Source: Kineobactrum salinum
GTDB taxonomy: Bacteria; Pseudomonadota; Gammaproteobacteria; Pseudomonadales; Halieaceae
DNA: 64,000 nt
Assembly: GCF_010669285.1 (NCBI RefSeq)
Contig: NZ_CP048711.1
Location: 186,001-250,000, forward strand
Reading direction: 5' to 3'
The number at the start of each line of letters is the position of its first letter. Position 1 is the first letter of the stretch. A program made the translations under genes and the position numbers. Under the pieces are notes generated by a model that saw only the letters and a list, made by a program, of their open reading frames with translations, did no database searches and was not told where the DNA came from. Shown here piece after piece: positions 45,003 to 54,065 of the stretch.

Positions 45003-45761
45003 TCAACCCACTACCAGAATAGGCGCCTCGCTCTGACGATTGAGTTCCCGCAGAGCGGCTTCGCCCAGATCCACAGTAAAACTGGCAGGCAGCAGCATCA
45101 GATCCGCGTCAGTGCCCGACTGCAGCTTTCGTAACAGCTCGCCGGTGTCGGCGGTACTGATCCAGTAAACCCGGGCGCCGCTCTCTGACAGCGCAGATAT
45201 AATACGGCTGGGAATCGCTTTATTGCCGTAGACCAGAATTCGGCGGGTCAGCCCGGCGGCCACCAGATCCTGTAGCAACAGGAAACAGCGGTCCGATGCC
45301 TGACAATTGTCATATACCCACTGGACAGCTTGCAGCGGCGCCCCTCCCTGAGCCATACCAGTCCGGCGGCGGGTCTTCTTGACCGCCGGCAAAAACAGGT
45401 CCCGCCGCCTCTCAAGGACGACCTGAAAAGAAAAGTGCTCCGATGTCTCCTCCATCCTGAAGGAGACCTTGCGCGGCCGGACCCGCTGTTCCAGAAAGTC
45501 CGCTATCAAGGCGCTTTTCTGTCGCTGCAACTGATCGAGGCTCGCCGAGGCCAGCTCCCGCTCCTCTCCCGAAGCCGTCACAATCTCCGTGGTGAAGGGT
45601 AGCCGGGCCACTTCCCGCAGCAGTTCGTCGCTTATCAGGCGTGCGTTGATTCCGGCCTTCAACCTCTCCGCCAGCAGGATCGCCGCATCCAGTGAGGTAT
45701 GACGGACCCGCTGAGGATCGATGACAATATATATTTCCCGTTCCGGGATATCGTTACTCAT
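45003..45761 (-). CDS. USP-like protein coupled to the Lon-like protease
   Basis: 252 residues from the ATG at 45761 (MSNDIPEREIYIVIDPQ). The N-terminal strand-helix (IYIVIDPQRVRHTSLDAAIL LAERL) and the C-terminal ADLMLLPASFTVDLGEAALRELNRQ...APILVVG resemble the two ends of a universal-stress-protein fold, with a basic insert between (RRRDLFLPAVKKTRRRTG). The ATG lies 8 nt inside the 3' end of the protease gene (45754-45761), so the two are translationally coupled. Function unknown; perhaps an adaptor or stress partner of the protease. Confidence 0.65.
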   Translation of the reverse strand: MSNDIPEREIYIVIDPQRVRHTSLDAAILLAERLKAGINARLISDELLREVARLPFTTEIVTASGEERELASASLDQLQRQKSALIADFLEQRVRPRKVSFRMEETSEHFSFQVVLERRRDLFLPAVKKTRRRTGMAQGGAPLQAVQWVYDNCQASDRCFLLLQDLVAAGLTRRILVYGNKAIPSRIISALSESGARVYWISTADTGELLRKLQSGTDADLMLLPASFTVDLGEAALRELNRQSEAPILVVG

Positions 45762-48195
45762 CGTCGCCTCTGCCAGGCTGATCGTCGTGTTCGGAACTGG
45801 AAAAATTCTTGCGTTTGGCTGTCCAGTCGTCAAGACAGGCCATCACCTTGCCATTGATACTGCCCTTCGGATAATTGCCCTCGGTATCCTTTTCTCCGGC
45901 CGGCGTACCGAGAAGAATCTCCAGGGCCTCGTCAATGTACTCCACCGCATAGATGGCAAACTGCCTTTCCCTCGCGGCAGCGACCACATCTTCCCGCAGC
46001 ATGAGATGTTTGCGATTGGCCGAAGGGATGATAACTCCCTGCTTGCCGTTGAGGCCGCGGGCGCTGCAAATGTCAAAAAAGCCCTCGACTTTTTCGTTGA
46101 CGCCACCGATAGCCTGGACCTGACCCAACTGATTGACGGACCCTGTAGCCGCAAAATGCTGATACACCGGGATACGGGAGAGTGAGGAGATCAGCGCCGC
46201 CAGCTCCGCAACCGAAGCGCTATCGCCCTCCACGCCGCCATAGGACTGCTCAAATGCCAGGGTGGCCGCCAGGGAATGAGGTCTGTCCGCGGAATAGCGG
46301 CTGGCGAGAAAGGACGAGATGATCATCACACCCTTGGAGTGAATACGACCGCCGAGTTTGGCCTCCCGCTCGATATCAATTACGCCTCCGGATCCCAGTC
46401 GGGTCGTTGCCGTTATCCGGGTAGGTTTGCCAAAGGCATAATTGCCGAGCTGATAAACTGACAGGCCGTTGACCTGCGCAATTTTGGCACCCTCCGTGTC
46501 CACCAGCTGGATTTCCCGAAGAATATGTTCATGGGATCTTTCCCGCAGCTGGTCCACCCGAAAGATACCCGCTTCCACCGCCTTGCCGACGTCCGCCCTG
46601 GTGATGGTCTCGGCGTTATTTTGCCGGGCCAGGTAATCACTCTCCCGCAGCAGGTCACTGAGGCTTCCGATATGCAGTGAAAGTTTTTCGGCATCCTCAA
46701 TATTCCGGGAGCACTGTTCGATCACCCGGGCCACGGCACCCCTTTCCAGCGGCAGTAACTGATGACGGGTCTGCAAGGTCTTTACCAGCCTGGCAAACAG
46801 GCGGACACTCTTTTCCTCGATGGCTGTGTCTTCCGACATGTCGGCCGCCACCTTGAACAATTGGCCGAACTCGGGATCGAACTGTTGCAGCAGGTAGTAG
46901 ATGTGGCGGTCTCCGGTGAGAATGACCTTGGTATTCAGGGGAATGGGCTCCGGTTCCAGTTGGATGGTACTGGCGAAACTGAACATCTGCTCCAGGGACT
47001 GAATGCGAATTTCCCGGGCCTTTAGAATCCGCTTCAGCGCATCCCAGGCGAAGGGGTTGGTCAGCACCTTTGCCGCATCGAGCACCAGGTAGCCGCCATT
47101 GGCCTGGTGCAGGGCGCCGGGCTGGATCAGGTTGAAGTCAGTGATCAGTGTGCCGTATTGGGAAAGGTGTTCTATACGCCCCACCAGATTGATGAACGAG
47201 GGATTATCCTCGTGAACCACCGGGGCATATTTCTGCTCCGAATTGTCCACCAGCACATTGACACTGTAGTGACGGAATTCCCGTGCCTTGGTATGCGCCA
47301 TCTCGGCGGGCAAGTCCCCCTCGCCCTCCGTCTGGCGAAATGCGTCGACATTTTCGATAACATTTGTCTTGACCGCTTCCAGATAATTGAGAACTTCCGG
47401 TAGCGATTCATATTTCAATTTGAGATCCTGAAACAGCTGGTCGATCACCAGCTTGCTGTACTCCCGGTTCAGGTCACGCATTTTTTCCCGCCCCTCTTTC
47501 ACCCACTGGGGCAGCTGACGGACAATGGCTTTCAACTCTTCCTTGAGGGACTCGACTATCTCCATCTGGCGTTGTTTTTCCGCATCGGGCAGCGTCTCGA
47601 AATCCGCCGGGGAAAGAATCTTGTCGTCCCTGGTGGGTGCCAGGGTATAGCCGTTGGGGGTCTGAATCAGGGCCACGCCCTTGTCTTTGGCCTTCTCGCT
47701 CAACTCATTGAACGCCTCTTGTTCACGCTGAGTGTAGCGCTCCGCCAGATCCTGGACCTGGCTCTGGTACTCCTCGCTCTGGAAGGCAGCGGGAATACTG
47801 ATCAGCAGATCTTCCACTGTGTGCAGCATATCTTCCCGGAATGCCCTGCCGGTACCGGCCGGCAACGCCAACATGATCGGCCTGTGGGGCTGGTCGAAAT
47901 TGTTGACATAGCACCAGTCCAGCAAGCTGGACAGGGGCTCCCTGCCCTGATCCAGTATTTCCGCCAGCAGCTCATGTTTGCCCACGCCGGCGGACCCCAG
48001 AAGAAACATGTTATAACCGTCGTGGCGGATACCCATCCCGAACCGGAGCGCCTCCACTGCCCGATCCTGACCCAGGTGATCCGCCAGCGGTTCCAGCTCG
48101 TCGGTGGTGTCGAAACCCAGATCATCCAGGTTACAGGGCCGATAAAGCGCCTCGATCGCAAGTGGGTCGATTGACTTCGTGTGAGTGGAATCCAT
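45754..48195 (-). CDS. Lon-like (LonC/YcbZ-type) ATP-dependent protease
   Basis: 813 residues. N-terminal AAA region with Walker A LLGSAGVGKHELL; a long helical insert (residues about 160-300, many Glu/Lys/Gln); a second AAA part (GGYLVLDAAKVLTNPFAWDAL, VILTGDRHIYYLL); and the Lon S16 protease domain with catalytic Ser in GGVEGDSASVAELAAL and Lys in GGVNEKVEGFF. This is the AAA_32/Lon-like family common in proteobacteria; it degrades misfolded proteins in the cytoplasm. Divergent from ppsA across 259 bp. Confidence 0.9.
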   Translation of the reverse strand: MDSTHTKSIDPLAIEALYRPCNLDDLGFDTTDELEPLADHLGQDRAVEALRFGMGIRHDGYNMFLLGSAGVGKHELLAEILDQGREPLSSLLDWCYVNNFDQPHRPIMLALPAGTGRAFREDMLHTVEDLLISIPAAFQSEEYQSQVQDLAERYTQREQEAFNELSEKAKDKGVALIQTPNGYTLAPTRDDKILSPADFETLPDAEKQRQMEIVESLKEELKAIVRQLPQWVKEGREKMRDLNREYSKLVIDQLFQDLKLKYESLPEVLNYLEAVKTNVIENVDAFRQTEGEGDLPAEMAHTKAREFRHYSVNVLVDNSEQKYAPVVHEDNPSFINLVGRIEHLSQYGTLITDFNLIQPGALHQANGGYLVLDAAKVLTNPFAWDALKRILKAREIRIQSLEQMFSFASTIQLEPEPIPLNTKVILTGDRHIYYLLQQFDPEFGQLFKVAADMSEDTAIEEKSVRLFARLVKTLQTRHQLLPLERGAVARVIEQCSRNIEDAEKLSLHIGSLSDLLRESDYLARQNNAETITRADVGKAVEAGIFRVDQLRERSHEHILREIQLVDTEGAKIAQVNGLSVYQLGNYAFGKPTRITATTRLGSGGVIDIEREAKLGGRIHSKGVMIISSFLASRYSADRPHSLAATLAFEQSYGGVEGDSASVAELAALISSLSRIPVYQHFAATGSVNQLGQVQAIGGVNEKVEGFFDICSARGLNGKQGVIIPSANRKHLMLREDVVAAARERQFAIYAVEYIDEALEILLGTPAGEKDTEGNYPKGSINGKVMACLDDWTAKRKNFSSSEHDDQPGRGDDE

Positions 48196-48454
48196 ACTTT
48201 ATTTCCAGTGCTTATAACGAGGTTTGTAATCAGACCGTGTAAATCCTGGGAACCGCCGATCAAGTCGCTGGCGCCTCAGGCTTTACCTTGCCGGGCGTGT
48301 CAAGGCAAAGCGCCGCAGAGCGGGCCTTTGGTGCACACTGGACTGCGTCGCAGCGCTCGTCAAGAACAACCACCTTGACCGTCATGATACAAGCAGTCCT
48401 TCAAGATGATAAAGTCAGGGTTGACCGGAAACCGGATATTCAGTGGAGAACCTC

Positions 48455-50842
48455 ATGACGGCAGATAGCAGGCAGGTCATCTCCTTCGAGGAGGTCAATC
48501 GCAGCGCAACGGCACAGGTGGGCGGTAAAAATGCCTCCCTCGGCGAGATGGTGTGTCATCTGGAGGGACAAGGCGTCGCAGTACCACCAGGCTTTGCGAC
48601 TACCTCTCACGCCTATTGGCAGTTTGTAGAACTGAACGAACTGAAACAGCCAATCATGGATGCACTCAAGGACATGCAAGAGGGCAAGGCAACACTTGCA
48701 GCGACAGGCACATTGCTGCGCCGGCTGTTCCTGAAAGGAACCTGGCCGGAAGACACTGCCCAGGCTATCCGGGACGCCTATGCCCAGCTCTGTGTTCGTA
48801 TCGGCCGGGATGATGCCGATGTCGCCGTGCGCTCCAGCGCCACCGCCGAAGACCTGCCCGAGGCCAGCTTCGCCGGCCAGCAGGAAAGCTTCCTCAACAT
48901 TCGAGGCGCGGACGCGCTGCTGGATGCCTGCCGCCAGTGTTATGCCTCACTGTTTACAGACCGGGCCATCAGTTACCGGGAAACAAAACACTTTGACCAC
49001 CTGCAGGTAGCGCTTTCTGTGGGTGTTCAGGTCATGGTGCGTTCCGATACCGGCAGTGCCGGCGTCATCTTCACCATCGACCCCGAAACAGGTTTCGACA
49101 AGGTGGCAGTTATCGACGCGGCCTGGGGTTTGGGAGAAACCGTAGTGCAGGGGACGGTGGAACCGGATGAATACCAGGTTTTCAAGCCTCTGCTGACGAA
49201 AGACCAACTGGAGCCAATTATTGGAAAACGGCGCGGCGCCAAGGAACTGAAAATGGTATATGCCGAGGATGGCGTCAAGTCCACCCGGACGGTCCCCACC
49301 TCTCGCGCGGAACGCGAGGCCTTTGTCCTGGCCGACGCCGAAATTCTGCAATTGGGTCGCTGGGCCTGCATCATTGAAAAGCACTACGGCTGTCCCATGG
49401 ATATCGAATGGGCCAAGGATGGGGAAACCTCTGAATTATTCATCGTGCAGGCACGCCCGGAAACCGTACAGTCCCGCAAGGTCGCGGGCAAATTTCTCAG
49501 CTACCGCCTGAAGAACAAGGGCAAAAAACTGGTCGCCGGCCTCAGCATCGGCGACGCGGCGGTCACCGGCAAAGTCTGCGTACTGGACAGCGCACAGGAT
49601 ATCGACCGCTTTGTCGATGGAGCCGTGCTGGTCACCGAAAATACCGATCCGGACTGGGTGCCCATCATGAAACGCGCGGCAGCCATTGTTACCGACCACG
49701 GTGGACGCACGTCTCATGCCGCCATTATAAGCCGCGAACTGGGGCTCCCCGCCGTGGTCGGCAGCGGCAATGCCAGCAAGGTGCTGAAGGATAACCAGGA
49801 AGTAACCGTGTCCTGCGCCGAAGGAGACAAAGGCTTTGTCTATGAGGGCTACGCCGAAGTGCTCACCGACGCCATCGATCCTTCCGACCTGCCCGTAACT
49901 CGCACCCGAATTATGCTCAACCTGGCCGATCCGGCATCCGCCCTGCACTGGTGGCGCCTGCCGGCGGACGGCGTAGGCCTGGCCAGGATGGAGTTCGTAG
50001 TGGGCAACCACATCAGAGTGCACCCCATGGCCCTGGTCAACTACGAGCAACTGGAGGACAGCGGGGTCAAGCGCCAGATTGATGAGCTGACCAAGGGTTA
50101 TACAGAGAAGGCGGACTATTTCGTTGATCAACTGGCCCTGGGGCTGGCCCGTATCGCCGCCGCCCTGTACCCCGACCCTGTGATTGTCCGCATGAGCGAC
50201 TTCAAGACCAACGAATACGCCAACCTGATCGGTGGCGCCGGCTTCGAACCTCACGAAGAGAACCCGATGCTGGGCTTCCGCGGCGCCTCCCGTTACTATT
50301 CCCCCCGCTACCGGGAGGGTTTCGCCCTCGAGTGCCGCGCTATCAAACGGTTGCGGGAAGCTATGGGCTTCACCAACGTCGTAATGATGATCCCCTTTTG
50401 CCGCTCCATATCAGAAGCTGACAAGGTGCTGGAGGTCATGACTGCCAACGGGCTGCAGCGCGGCAAAAATGGGCTTGAAGTCTATGTGATGTGCGAAATA
50501 CCCTCCAATGTGATTCTTGCCGCCGACTTTGCCAAACGCTTTGACGGTTTTTCCATTGGTTCCAATGACCTGACCCAGCTGACGCTTGGAGTGGACCGGG
50601 ACTCAGACGAGCTTGCGCACCTGTTCAGCGAAGAGGACAAGGCGGTCAAGTGGATGATCAGCCATGTGATCAAAGCCGCACACGAAGCCGGAACCAAGGT
50701 CGGCCTGTGCGGACAGGCACCCAGCGACCATCCCGAGTTCGCCACTTTCCTGGTGGAAAGCGGAATCGATTCGATATCCGTCACCCCCGACAGCTTTATC
50801 CGGGTCAAGCAAAAGGTCGCAGAGGCAGAGAAAAACGCTTAG
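48455..50842 (+). CDS. ppsA: Phosphoenolpyruvate synthase
   Basis: 795 residues from the ATG at 48455 (GGAGAACCTC upstream; a GTG at 48443 is in frame but overlaps the ribosome site). N-terminal PPDK/PEP-synthase ATP-binding domain (VGGKNASLGEMV; VRSSATAEDLPEASFAGQQE), the swivelling phosphohistidine domain with His421 in GGRTSHAAIISR (same position as E. coli PpsA), and the PEP/pyruvate barrel ending with the catalytic Cys in VGLCGQAPSDHPEF. It converts pyruvate and ATP to PEP, AMP and phosphate in gluconeogenesis. The regulatory gene ppsR is not adjacent. Confidence 0.96.
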   Translation: MTADSRQVISFEEVNRSATAQVGGKNASLGEMVCHLEGQGVAVPPGFATTSHAYWQFVELNELKQPIMDALKDMQEGKATLAATGTLLRRLFLKGTWPEDTAQAIRDAYAQLCVRIGRDDADVAVRSSATAEDLPEASFAGQQESFLNIRGADALLDACRQCYASLFTDRAISYRETKHFDHLQVALSVGVQVMVRSDTGSAGVIFTIDPETGFDKVAVIDAAWGLGETVVQGTVEPDEYQVFKPLLTKDQLEPIIGKRRGAKELKMVYAEDGVKSTRTVPTSRAEREAFVLADAEILQLGRWACIIEKHYGCPMDIEWAKDGETSELFIVQARPETVQSRKVAGKFLSYRLKNKGKKLVAGLSIGDAAVTGKVCVLDSAQDIDRFVDGAVLVTENTDPDWVPIMKRAAAIVTDHGGRTSHAAIISRELGLPAVVGSGNASKVLKDNQEVTVSCAEGDKGFVYEGYAEVLTDAIDPSDLPVTRTRIMLNLADPASALHWWRLPADGVGLARMEFVVGNHIRVHPMALVNYEQLEDSGVKRQIDELTKGYTEKADYFVDQLALGLARIAAALYPDPVIVRMSDFKTNEYANLIGGAGFEPHEENPMLGFRGASRYYSPRYREGFALECRAIKRLREAMGFTNVVMMIPFCRSISEADKVLEVMTANGLQRGKNGLEVYVMCEIPSNVILAADFAKRFDGFSIGSNDLTQLTLGVDRDSDELAHLFSEEDKAVKWMISHVIKAAHEAGTKVGLCGQAPSDHPEFATFLVESGIDSISVTPDSFIRVKQKVAEAEKNA

Positions 50843-50900
50843 TGGCCTGCAGCAAGCTGCTGACGGGTCATGCTGAAGGATAATTTGCTACGATGACGAA

Positions 50901-51326
50901 TCACTGCCCCTCCCCGTTGCTTGCTTGCGACGGTGCTCGAGGAGCGCGAATGATTTCATCTGCCATTTTCAGATAGGCACTGCCCGTGCTTTGCACTGTA
51001 TGGGTATCAGTTTGCTCCGAGGCGAGATGTACTTCCTCCAACATTGCAGCCAGCCCGTCAAGCTCCGACCGAATTTTGTTCAGGGCGTTTTCCAGGGTGT
51101 ACGTCAGTTCGTGGATTTCAACCATCCGCCGTGGCGACAGGTCATTCTTATCCAGAATATCCCCCAGTTCTTTGTTGTGATCCCTGAAATTGAGCAGAGC
51201 GGCTGCCAGCGTTTCGGACGGTTTACCCTTGAAATGATCGGGGCGCTCCGAAGACAGGGCTGCCCCCGAAAAAACAGGGACAAGCACGATTGCTGTCATG
51301 ACCAGCGCTAATTTTCTCATGAGCAT
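50901..51326 (-). CDS. DUF6746-family periplasmic protein
   Basis: 141 residues. ATG at 51326 with GGAG upstream. A signal peptide (KLALVMTAIVLVPVFSGAALS) is followed by ERPDHFKGKPSETLAAALLNF, then MVEIHELTYTLENALNKIR and LEEVHLASE, a pattern I associate with the DUF6746 family: small helical periplasmic proteins of unknown function. A good Fur-box-like site lies about 175 bp upstream, so iron-linked control is possible. Confidence 0.7.
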   Translation of the reverse strand: MLMRKLALVMTAIVLVPVFSGAALSSERPDHFKGKPSETLAAALLNFRDHNKELGDILDKNDLSPRRMVEIHELTYTLENALNKIRSELDGLAAMLEEVHLASEQTDTHTVQSTGSAYLKMADEIIRAPRAPSQASNGEGQ

Positions 51327-51762
51327 GGTGGTTCTCCTGATGACTTGATAGGTATTAAATAGAATGCGAAAACGTCACTGGCCTCCCGCTCGGCAGCGCT
51401 CACTCCACCGACGCCAACACGAGCCGGCGGCATGCCGTTCCAAGTTGAGCGACCGATAGCAAAAGACAGCAAAGCCGATAGCCTTTCCACACCAGTAATG
51501 ATAACGATAATCATTCTAATACATGACGGGGAACGAAAACAACCCCGGCCAAAGAACGAAATACCGGGGCGGGAAGCCCGGTCCCAAGCCCCGCGAGAGG
51601 AAAATATTTCCGGCTGTTGTCGATATCATCGTTTCACTCTCGACTATTGGACGACCACGCAATCGCAATACAATGAAACGCCTGATATATCTCTGCCTGA
51701 TCTATGGCGAGAAGCCCTGATGGCTGCGATAGACCATATGACATCGACGAAAGGAGTAAACC
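51327..51762. other. 436-bp intergenic region with a Fur-like site
   Basis: No gene I would support. It holds the promoter of the minus-strand DUF6746 gene and of the plus-strand VOC gene, and the Fur-like palindrome at 51500-51518. A short frame near 51673-51720 (MKRLIYLCLIYGEKP) resembles the first residues of YCII-domain proteins, one of which is encoded downstream at 52228, and may be a relic of a duplicated copy. Confidence 0.4.
51500..51518. promoter_or_regulatory. Putative Fur box
   Basis: GATAACGATAATCATTCTA matches the 19-bp Fur consensus GATAATGATAATCATTATC at 16 positions. It lies in the divergent gap between the DUF6746 gene and the VOC gene. No siderophore or iron-uptake gene is adjacent, so the target is unclear. 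Confidence 0.6.
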
Positions 51763-52206
51763 ATGCAAGTCCAGACCTACCTTTATTTCAACGGCTGCTG
51801 CGAGGAAGCGCTGGCCTTTTACCGCCAGCATCTGGAGGCGGAAGTGCTCATGTCCATGCGCTTCAGTGAAAGCCCCGTCCCCATGGAGGGCAGTGGCGAA
51901 GGCTGCACCGGCAATACCATGCCCCCGGGGTATGAAAACAAGATCATGCACTGCTGTTTTCGCATCGGCAAAACGGAAATCCTGGCTTCCGACGGCATGT
52001 GCACAGGTACACCGGATTTCCAGGGCTTTTCCCTCGCCCTGACCGTCGCCGACAAAGAGGAAGCGCAGCATAAGTTCGGCTTGCTCGCCGACGGCGGCGA
52101 TATCCAGATGCCCATGGAAGAAACCTTTTTCTCGCCGGCCTTTGGCATGGTGAAGGATCGCTTCGGTGTATCCTGGAGCGTCCTCGTGGAACAACCACAG
52201 GGCTGA
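51763..52206 (+). CDS. VOC-family protein (PhnB/glyoxalase-like)
   Basis: 147 residues, ATG preceded by AAGGAG. It starts VQTYLYFNGCCEEALAFYRQHL, a classic PhnB/3-demethylubiquinone methyltransferase-like fold, with FRIGKTEILASDGMCTG and a C-terminal FGMVKDRFGVSWSVLVE. The fold binds metals or small ligands; no reaction can be assigned. It is followed by a YCII gene, a frequent pairing upstream of ECF sigma factor genes, but no sigma factor follows here. Confidence 0.85.
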   Translation: MQVQTYLYFNGCCEEALAFYRQHLEAEVLMSMRFSESPVPMEGSGEGCTGNTMPPGYENKIMHCCFRIGKTEILASDGMCTGTPDFQGFSLALTVADKEEAQHKFGLLADGGDIQMPMEETFFSPAFGMVKDRFGVSWSVLVEQPQG

Positions 52207-52227
52207 CAGGAGCAAGGAAGCCCGATA

Positions 52228-52596
52228 ATGAAATACCTCTGCCTCGCCTACGAGGAAGAACGCAAGCTAACCGAGCTGACAGACGCGCAGTGGCGCGAAC
52301 TGCGCCAGGAAACCCTGGATTACGTCGCCGATCTGCAGCAGCGGGGTAAACTGGTACTCACCAATGCGTTGCAGAGTGCCCGCTCGGCCCACACGGTGAA
52401 AATTCGCGAGGATCAGCGCGCCGTCACCGACGGCCCCTTCGCCGAGACCAAGGAACAGATCGGCGGTTTCTTCCTGATCGAGGCAGAGTCTGAAGACGAA
52501 GCCCTCGACATCGCCGCGGGCTGGCCGTCGGCACGGATCGGTACCATTGAAGTGAGACCCATTGAAGAAGCGCTGCGGCTCAAAGGCCGCTACTGA
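52228..52596 (+). CDS. YCII-related domain protein (DGPF domain)
   Basis: 122 residues, with GGAG-type spacing upstream. MKYLCLAYEEERKL is the YCII start, and VTDGPFAETKEQIGGFFLIEAES the DGPF core. Such proteins are dimeric alpha-beta barrels, often next to VOC proteins and ECF sigma factors of the SigI-like type. Function unknown. The expected sigma factor gene is missing; 205 bp without a supported gene follow before the MauG-type gene. Confidence 0.9.
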   Translation: MKYLCLAYEEERKLTELTDAQWRELRQETLDYVADLQQRGKLVLTNALQSARSAHTVKIREDQRAVTDGPFAETKEQIGGFFLIEAESEDEALDIAAGWPSARIGTIEVRPIEEALRLKGRY

Positions 52597-52801
52597 GTCC
52601 GTGGAGTATTGCCATGACTGTGGATGAATTAGCACCACCTTCTACCAAGGGCGCCGCATGCCAACGACCAACCGGCTGCACCAACCTGCCCTTGCCAAAG
52701 GCAGAGGACATGTTGCGCCAATAGTCACACAGGAACCTGGGGACGAGCGCGGCAAACCGCACGACTTAGACTCTGCAGAGTGCGAGGCATTGCTTTGAAT
52801 T

Positions 52802-54006
52802 TTAATGTTGCGTGCTTGAGCGTGTATCCCCGATAGACTGGCTACGGCCGTCTCTGACCAGCGTGTCGATATTGCTGCCGGTCAGCGCCTGCAGAAACTG
52901 GACAAGGTCCTTCCGCTGATCCGCATCGAGGTTCAGGGGGCGAATGCGCGGGTCCAGCCCGGGATGCTGCACGCCGCCACGGTTGTAGTAATCCACCACG
53001 GACTCGAGGTCGGGCAAGCTGCCGTCGTGCATATAGGGTGCCGTGATGGCCACGTTGCGCAGACTGGCCGCGCGGTACAGCCAGCGATCCGCGCTGTTCC
53101 CGGTAGCCTCGTACCGACCCAGGTCATTCACGTTTGGCAGCTCGAATGATACGGTTGGCACCACTTCCACGCCCGGTGCCAGACGCAGGCGGTCGATGGT
53201 CCGGCCCGCCCCATACTGCGCGCGTAGCCGATGCCTGTATCATAGTAGGCATCGTCGGTGAAATGCGCATGGTCCTTTGCCACGGTGTGGCAGCCGATAC
53301 AGCCTTTGTTCCGAAACAAGTCCCAGCCCCGCCGGGCCGCGGCGCTCATGGCGCCCTCCTCGCCCCTAAAATACCAGCGGTCGAAGGGGGAATTGGCGGC
53401 CAGCAGGCCTCGCTGATAACTGGCCAGGGCCATGCCCACGGTTTCCACGGTCAGCCCCTGTGGAAAGGCCGTCTCGAACAGGCCCTGATAGTCCCCGGCG
53501 TTGCGGATGGTGTCCAGCACGAAACCAATGGAGGGGTTGGCCATCTCGTTGGCCTGGAGCAGCGGCTGCCAGACCTGGTTTTCCAGGGTGGATTCCCGCC
53601 CGTCATGGAACAGCGCGCGCCGGTAGGCCACGTTGAGCAAGGTGGGAGCATTGCGCCTCACGAACCGGCCCTGGAACCCTACGGGAGTACGCACTTCCCG
53701 CTGGCTGAAGCCCTGTTCAGGCACGTGACACATAGCGCAGGACAGCGTACCGTTGAAGGACAGACGCCGGTCGTAAAACAGTTTGCGTCCCAGCTTGACC
53801 CTGGTCTCGGTCATGGGATTGCGGGCGGGAACCGGTACCGCCGGAAGGCCCAGCGGCGGTGACTCGACCAGCGCGACAAGGTCCGCGGGTTCACCCTCGA
53901 TGGCGGCCAACACCCGGGAGGCGGACGCACCTGCGCAGGCCCTGGCTGTCACTATGAGAGCCATTCCCAGCAGCAACACCAGCAGTGAAAGGCGGCTTGC
54001 GGACAC
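52802..54006 (-). CDS. MauG/cytochrome c peroxidase-family dihaem protein, broken by a one-base frameshift
   Basis: From a GTG at 54006 (signal SRLSLLVLLLGMALIVTARACAG) the first frame carries haem motif CAMCH, FVRRNAPTLLNVAYR and second haem motif CIGCH, then shifts near 53218 and stops at 53128. The rest (IDRLRLAPGVEVVPTVSFELPN, then APYMHDGSLPDLESVVDYY) continues in another frame to 52802. One extra C (CGC-AG to CGC-CAG) restores 401 residues. MauG-like dihaem proteins mature partner enzymes; gene position beside mtoX and SCO1 matches the cluster known for methanethiol oxidase. An internal ATG at 53964 is an alternative start. Confidence 0.8.
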
Positions 54007-54065
54007 GGCGGTTTGGTCTATCCTTGATGCATTGCAACAACCATCATAATAGGGAGAGAACCGGC

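Noticed and set aside
52615-52725. A short frame starting MTVDELAPPSTKG after the YCII gene, where an ECF sigma factor gene is often found
   Set aside because: Only 36 codons, with no sigma-like residues and no clear ribosome site.
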